A DNA stretch of 64,000 nucleotides from Cohnella rhizosphaerae (GTDB lineage: Bacteria > Bacillota > Bacilli > Paenibacillales > Paenibacillaceae), in assembly GCF_029525575.1 (NCBI RefSeq), contig NZ_JAPDIA010000003.1, positions 2,038,214 through 2,102,213 on the forward strand, written 5' to 3'. The notes beneath the pieces are model-generated. The model saw nothing but the letters and a program-made list of their open reading frames with translations, was not told the DNA's origin and ran no database searches. This document shows, piece by piece, positions 59,680-64,000 of this stretch. The first letter of the stretch is position 1; every line of letters begins with the position of its first letter. A program made the position numbers and the translations under genes.

Positions 59680-61230
59680 AAATGCTGGTCGTGGACGACG
59701 AACGGGAAATTCGAGACTATATCGCAGGTATGCCGGAATGGGCGGACATCCGCTGCACCGTGGCGGCGGTCGCCGCGAACGGCGCGGAAGCGCTGACGCT
59801 CGCGCGAACCATACGGCCGGATATCGTGCTGACGGACATCCGCATGCCGGTGATGGACGGCATCGCGCTCGCGGAAGCGATCCGCAAGGAGCAGCCGGAG
59901 CTGCCGATCGTTTTTCTGTCCGCCTACAACGAATTCGAGTACGCCAGGCAAGCGATCCGCCTCGGCGCCGTGGACTTTATTACGAAGCCGTTCGTCGCGG
60001 CCGATCTGGTATGGGCCGTGAAGCAGGTGCAGCAGCAGCTCATGACGGAGTGGAAGCACCAGGAGGCTTTTTTTTGCCTTGTTCGGCGGGCCGGCGGAGC
60101 GCGACGAGGAGAAGCTGGCGTGGCTGCGCGACCGCAATCAGCCGGACGAGCCGTTCATCCTGCTCTACGGCGAGCTGGATACGGTCGCGGGGGCGGCCGG
60201 CGAGCGAAGTCCGTTCCGCGAGCGCGCCGTACTGGCGGCGGTGATGCCGGCGCTGGAGCGAAGCGCCGTTCCTTATTGGACGCAGGGAACGAACAGCGGT
60301 CTCTATGTGTTGCTGCGCGGGAGCGGGATCGATCCCGCGAGACTGCAAGAGGAGGCATTCGAGCTCGCCAAGCAGATGGTGGAGCTCGGAGGCGCCGCAA
60401 GCGAGCTCTCCCTGTCGGTCGGGATCGGACGGGCCGAGCCATCGCTGCTTCGCTTGCCGGACGCGCTCCGGCAGATCGCGGAATGCATGGAATACCGGAT
60501 GCTGATCGGGAAGCGGTCCGTCATCGCATACGATGCGATCCGCTCGATACGGAGCGAGAAGGACCGGCAGCTGTTGCTATCTACCAACCGGCTGGAGGAG
60601 CTGCTGCGCGTCGGCGATCGCGACGGCATCGCGGACGCGCTGCGCGAGGCGTACCGGACGATGCTGACCGTGGGCGCCGGCAAGCCGGACATTCAGCATT
60701 TTTGCATCGACCTGGTCGAGAAGGCGGAGTACGTGATGGAGGAATTCGGCCTCTCGATCGATCCGAAGGACAAGCTGCGCATTCGGGAGAAGGTGCTATC
60801 CAGCGTCATCCTTACAGATATGATGCGGGATATCGAGCAGCTGCTGCAGGGCAGCGCCACCCGGATCGGCACGCTGGTCGAGCAGGCGCCCAAGCGGCTC
60901 GTCGCCGAGACGAAGGCGATCGTAGGACAAGCGTACGAGGACGAGCTGACGCTGCGGATGGTCGCCGAACGGCTGAGCGTCAATTATTCCTATCTGAGCC
61001 GCGTGATCAAGAAGGAGACCGGCAAAAACTTTTCCGATCTGCTGTGGCTCACCCGCATCGAGGCGGCGAAGGCGAGGCTGCTGAGCGAAGACTTGAAGGC
61101 GTACGAGGTTGCTTATGCGGTCGGGTTCAAAAACTACGCGCACTTCAGCCTGCTGTTCAAGAAGGTCGTCGGGATGTCTCCGAGCGCCTACAAGCTCCAT
61201 GCATCTGAGCAACGCGACGGAGGGAAGTAA
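59676..61230 (+). CDS. YesN-type response regulator with AraC output domain (one frameshift)
   Basis: About 517 residues. ATG 59676 is ten bases after AGGAGG and overlaps the kinase stop. Receiver: MKMLVVDDEREIRDYIAGMP, phospho-Asp in DIVLTDIRMPVMDGIAL, Lys in DFITKPFVAADL. C-terminal double HTH: TLRMVAERLSVNYSYLSRVI and AYEVAYAVGFKNYAHFSLLF, ending VVGMSPSAYK. A T8 run at 60068-60075 is one too long; T7 restores HQEAFFALFGGPAERDEEKL. Confidence 0.89.
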
Positions 61231-61273
61231 AACACAGCAATGATAAACCAGAATGCAAGTATCCGCGCGTCGT

Positions 61274-61288
61274 TAGAAAGCGGTTACA
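61274..61288 (+). promoter_or_regulatory. cre-like site upstream of the WbsX-like gene
   Basis: TAGAAAGCGGTTACA matches WTGNAANCGNWNNCW except for one position (A for T at the second base). It lies 55 bp before ATG 61343. Confidence 0.4.
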
Positions 61289-61342
61289 ATCGGGCTAGCA
61301 AGTTATCCTGTTGCAACTAGAGCCAGACAGGAGGGAGCTCGA

Positions 61343-62428
61343 ATGGGCAGCGGCTACGAGGTGGCGGTTTATTACTTTCCGCAGTGGCATGCGGATCCGA
61401 AGAACGAAGCGGGCAAAGGGAAGGGATGGACGGAATGGCCGTCGCTACGAAGTGCCCAGCCCCGCTTTCTAGGGCACGAGCAGCCGAAGCGGCCGCTCTG
61501 GGGCGAGATCGACGAAGCGGATCCGCGCGTGTCCGAAATGCAGATTCGGGAGGCGGCCGACCACGGCATTACCTGCTTTCTGTACGATTGGTACTGGGAT
61601 ATGGGCGGGGGAGAGGGTCCTTTCCTGCAGCGCGCGCTGGAGGAGGGATTCCTGCAGGCGGCCAACCGCGATCGGCTGAAGTTCGCCCTCATGTGGGCGA
61701 ATCACAACGAAGTGTCCCGGGCGCGGTTCGACGCGATGACCGATTACATCGCGGCCCATTATCTCGGTTATGACAACTACTTGACGATCGACGGGAAGCT
61801 GTACTTCTCGGTCTACGAGTGCATGACGCTGATCCGCGGGCTGGGCGGCATTGAGGCGACGGTCGAAGCGATGGCCGATTTTCGCCGCAAGGTCAGGGAA
61901 GCCGGCTATGCGGATCTGCATCTCAATTTTGTCGAGTGGGGATTAAATCCGCGGCATGCCGACATCATCGGCTCCGACGCGAACGCGCTGCTCGCCAGGC
62001 TTGGCGGGAACAGCGTTACGTCTTACGTGTGGCTGCACCATGCGGAGCTGGAATCGTTCCCCGGCGTCGACTATGCGTCGTGGTCGCGGCAGGCGACGGG
62101 GATGTGGGACGACTTGCAGGCGCGATTCGCCTCCGTGCCCTATTATCCGAACGTGACGATGGGATGGGACCCGAGTCCGCGCTGCGATCCGGACCTGCCG
62201 TACGTCAGAGGGGATTATCCGTATACGCCGGTCGCGACGGACAATACGCCGGCCGCTTTTGAAGCGGCGCTGCGAGAAGCCAAAGCGTATTTGGACCGCA
62301 TGCGGCTCTCGCCCCCGATGCTGACCGTCTATGCATGGAACGAATGGACGGAAGGGGGATATCTGGAGCCGGACACCAAGCACGGCATGGGTTATCTGGA
62401 AGCGATCCGAAACGTATTTCATTCTTGA
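61343..62428 (+). CDS. WbsX/GH99-like glycosidase-fold protein
   Basis: Intact, 361 residues, AGGAGG upstream, no signal peptide. WbsX-type (GH99-related) blocks: VAVYYFPQWHADPKNE, WTEWPSLRSAQPRFLGHEQP, HGITCFLYDWYWDMGG, KFALMWANHNEVSR and the C-terminal YAWNEWTEGGYLEPD. The paired acidic residues late in the barrel (NEWTEG) are the likely catalytic group by analogy with GH99 endo-mannanases. Members occur in both polysaccharide synthesis and degradation clusters. Here the neighbours favour degradation. Confidence 0.85.
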   Translation: MGSGYEVAVYYFPQWHADPKNEAGKGKGWTEWPSLRSAQPRFLGHEQPKRPLWGEIDEADPRVSEMQIREAADHGITCFLYDWYWDMGGGEGPFLQRALEEGFLQAANRDRLKFALMWANHNEVSRARFDAMTDYIAAHYLGYDNYLTIDGKLYFSVYECMTLIRGLGGIEATVEAMADFRRKVREAGYADLHLNFVEWGLNPRHADIIGSDANALLARLGGNSVTSYVWLHHAELESFPGVDYASWSRQATGMWDDLQARFASVPYYPNVTMGWDPSPRCDPDLPYVRGDYPYTPVATDNTPAAFEAALREAKAYLDRMRLSPPMLTVYAWNEWTEGGYLEPDTKHGMGYLEAIRNVFHS

Positions 62429-62447
62429 CCGAGAGGGAGAGATTCAG

Positions 62448-64000
62448 ATGCGAAAAATCGTTTTCTTTTGCGTATTGTTCGGCTCTATGTTGGGATTGGC
62501 GGTGCTGGGGGGGGATTCTCCGGCACCCGGACGGCGTATGCCGCCGATTATTCGGTTCAGCAGTGGCAGGCGGTCGAAATTACGCTGAACAGCTCCGTTG
62601 CTTACGCGGATCCGTTCAACGGCGTGGACGTGACGGCAACCTTTACGGGGCCGGGCGGCACAGTCATCACGCGTCCGGCGTTCTGGGACGGGGGCAGCGT
62701 ATGGAAGATCCGCTTCGCGCCAACGAAGACCGGCAGCTGGACGATGACGACGGCCGCCACGGATACGGCGAATACGGGCCTGCACAACGTGACGAAGACC
62801 GTAGATGCCGTGAGCTATACGGGCAGCAAGGATATCTACAAGCACGGCTTCTTAAAAGCGAGCACGAATGGCCGTTACCTCGCCTACGCCGACGGTACGC
62901 CGTTCTTTTACCTCGGCGATACGCACTGGATCCTGCCTCATGAGCGGTTCTCCACGTCGAACGCGACAGGCGTCGCTTCGCAGTTCAAGTACACGGTGGA
63001 CAAAAGGGTCGCCCAAGGCTTCACCGTCTACCAGTCTGAGCCGATCTGGCAGCCGCATGGCGGCGGGACGCACGCAGGAGCCGACGAGGAAGCGGTCGCC
63101 AACCTGAGCGACGGCTTTACGAACGCCGATCTTGCAGGCTTCGCGAACCTCGACCGGAAGTTCAAGTACATCGCGGATCAGGGGCTCGTCCATGCGAATG
63201 CGCAGGTGAGCTGGGCGAACGATCCTGCAAGCTACGGCGTCTACACGAATGCGTATATGGCCAAAATCGCGCGTTACTGGGTTGCCCGCTACGGGGCCTA
63301 TCCCGTCATCTGGACGATCGCGCAGGAAATAGACAAAAATCAATACGGCACTTATAATGCGACGACGATCCAGAAATGGTACGCGGTCGGCCAAAGCATC
63401 TCCGACAACGACGCGTACAACCATCCGCTGCTGCCGCACATGGAAGATACGAGCTACACGGTCGCCTCGACCTCGTGGTGGGCGAGCAAAGCCTATCACG
63501 ACGGCTGGGCCGTGCAATGGCAGGGCGACATGACCGGGATGAGCAACGCCAAGAACTTCTGGTACAATCCCGTCGCCAAGCCTTCGGTTCTTTATGAGAG
63601 CGCTTACGATCAATTCTGGACCGACTCCAATGGGGCGTTAGGCGCGGCCTACAAGGCGTTTCAATACGGCATTTACGGCTATGGCTACGGGGCGGCCGGC
63701 GTGTGGAACGACATTTATGCCAAGACGGGAGAGCCGGACGATTATGGCACTGGCTATGAGATGCCGGCCAAATATTACTGGTGGTACGACGGCGCCAACC
63801 TGGCGACCGGGGATCGGCTCTCTTATTTCAAAGCGTTCTATACGAGCCTCGAATGGTGGAAGCTCACGCCGCGGTTCGATGACAACGCTTGGGGTTCTTT
63901 CAGCGACGGATCGCGTTCTCTTCTCTCGTCGGACGGGAACAGCGTCTACGTGGTGTTTTTCTTTAACGGCACGACGGCGTCGGGGACGCTCAAGCAGATG
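62448..64000 (+). CDS. Secreted DUF5060/DUF4038 glycoside hydrolase (frameshift; cut by window end)
   Basis: At least 517 residues. Signal peptide MRKIVFFCVLFGSMLGLAVL with TAYAAD cleavage region after repair. The DUF5060-like N-terminal beta domain (FTGPGGTVITRPAFWDGGSV, WKIRFAPTKTGSWTM) is followed by a DUF4038 barrel: YADGTPFFYLGDTHWIL, RVAQGFTVYQSEPIWQPHGG, HANAQVSWAND, YPVIWTIAQEID and SVLYESAYDQFW. The barrel type includes apiosidase-like and other exo-glycosidases. The G8 run at 62507-62514 needs six or nine G's, so the net shift differs from the usual +1. The 3' end lies beyond the window. Confidence 0.85.

Noticed and set aside
1-64000. Programmed ribosomal frameshifting or transcription slippage as a general explanation for the broken frames
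   Set aside because: The breaks occur in about 30 unrelated genes, on G, C, A and T runs, at arbitrary positions including the middle of conserved domains and signal peptides, without a shared downstream structure.
1-64000. Mass pseudogenisation of the glycan loci
   Set aside because: Conservation continues uninterrupted after each break, there are no scattered stops or deletions, and nearly every event is a single added base in a run. Only the AraC remnant at 13.4-13.8 kb looks truly decayed.
1-64000. tRNA, rRNA, insertion sequences or prophage genes
   Set aside because: No tRNA-like cloverleaf, rRNA segment, transposase motif, terminal inverted repeats or phage structural genes were recognised by eye on either strand.

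Overview
The window reads as one 64-kb piece of a GC-rich, spore-forming Gram-positive chromosome, most likely Paenibacillaceae (Cohnella or Paenibacillus type). Clues are the YesM/YesN-type two-component pairs beside LplB/LplC-type sugar importers, lipobox-carrying solute-binding proteins, AGGAGG ribosome sites with frequent TTG/GTG starts, CcpA cre-like boxes, a SpoIIP-type amidase and an hxlAB-hxlR set. No rRNA, tRNA, CRISPR array, transposase or phage gene was seen. Nearly everything serves glycan sensing, uptake and breakdown.

Layout. (1) 1-11.5 kb: tail of an ABC sugar importer (two permeases, lipoprotein), GH38 alpha-mannosidase, GH2 beta-mannosidase, and a large secreted protein: a mannose-glycan locus. 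(2) 11.6-15.7 kb: AraC regulator and PhyH-type dioxygenase on the minus strand, a decayed AraC fragment, then hxlA-hxlB-hxlR (formaldehyde fixation). (3) 15.8-16.1 kb: a 51-bp tandem array. (4) 16.3-23.3 kb: sensor kinase and response regulator divergent from permease-permease-lipoprotein. (5) 23.3-24.2 kb: a repeat-rich non-coding mosaic ending in a strong terminator. (6) 24.3-30.1 kb: housekeeping and stress genes (Cthe_2159-like lipoprotein, membrane protein, ArsR/SRPBCC pair, two VOC proteins, WYL regulator, YdeI-like). (7) 30.4-50.95 kb: the most notable region. A membrane-anchored AraC regulator with a perfect cre box is followed by a second cre box and a long set: lipoprotein, a secreted protein of about 2,000 residues with a pectate-lyase-like beta-helix, two permeases, an unknown 660-residue protein, aldo/keto reductase, amidohydrolase-type lactonase, an unknown protein, FGGY kinase, HpcH/HpaI aldolase, a sialidase-fold protein and an esterase. 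This looks like a self-contained system to cut, import and catabolise an acidic or deoxy-sugar polysaccharide. (8) 51-64 kb: SpoIIP-type amidase, AraC with a divergent DUF4185-like protein, duplicated nitroreductase with a divergent MarR, AraC, a second kinase/regulator pair, a WbsX/GH99-like protein and a DUF5060/DUF4038 glycosidase cut by the window end.

A property of the whole window governs the annotation: about 40 reading-frame breaks occur in about 30 otherwise well-conserved genes. Nearly all are a single extra base in a homopolymer run (G5/G6, T6/T7, C5/C6, A7/A8). This points to base-calling or assembly error rather than mass pseudogenisation. I therefore give full reconstructed gene spans and state where each frame breaks. 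Function calls rest on sequence motifs read by eye; no database search was possible.
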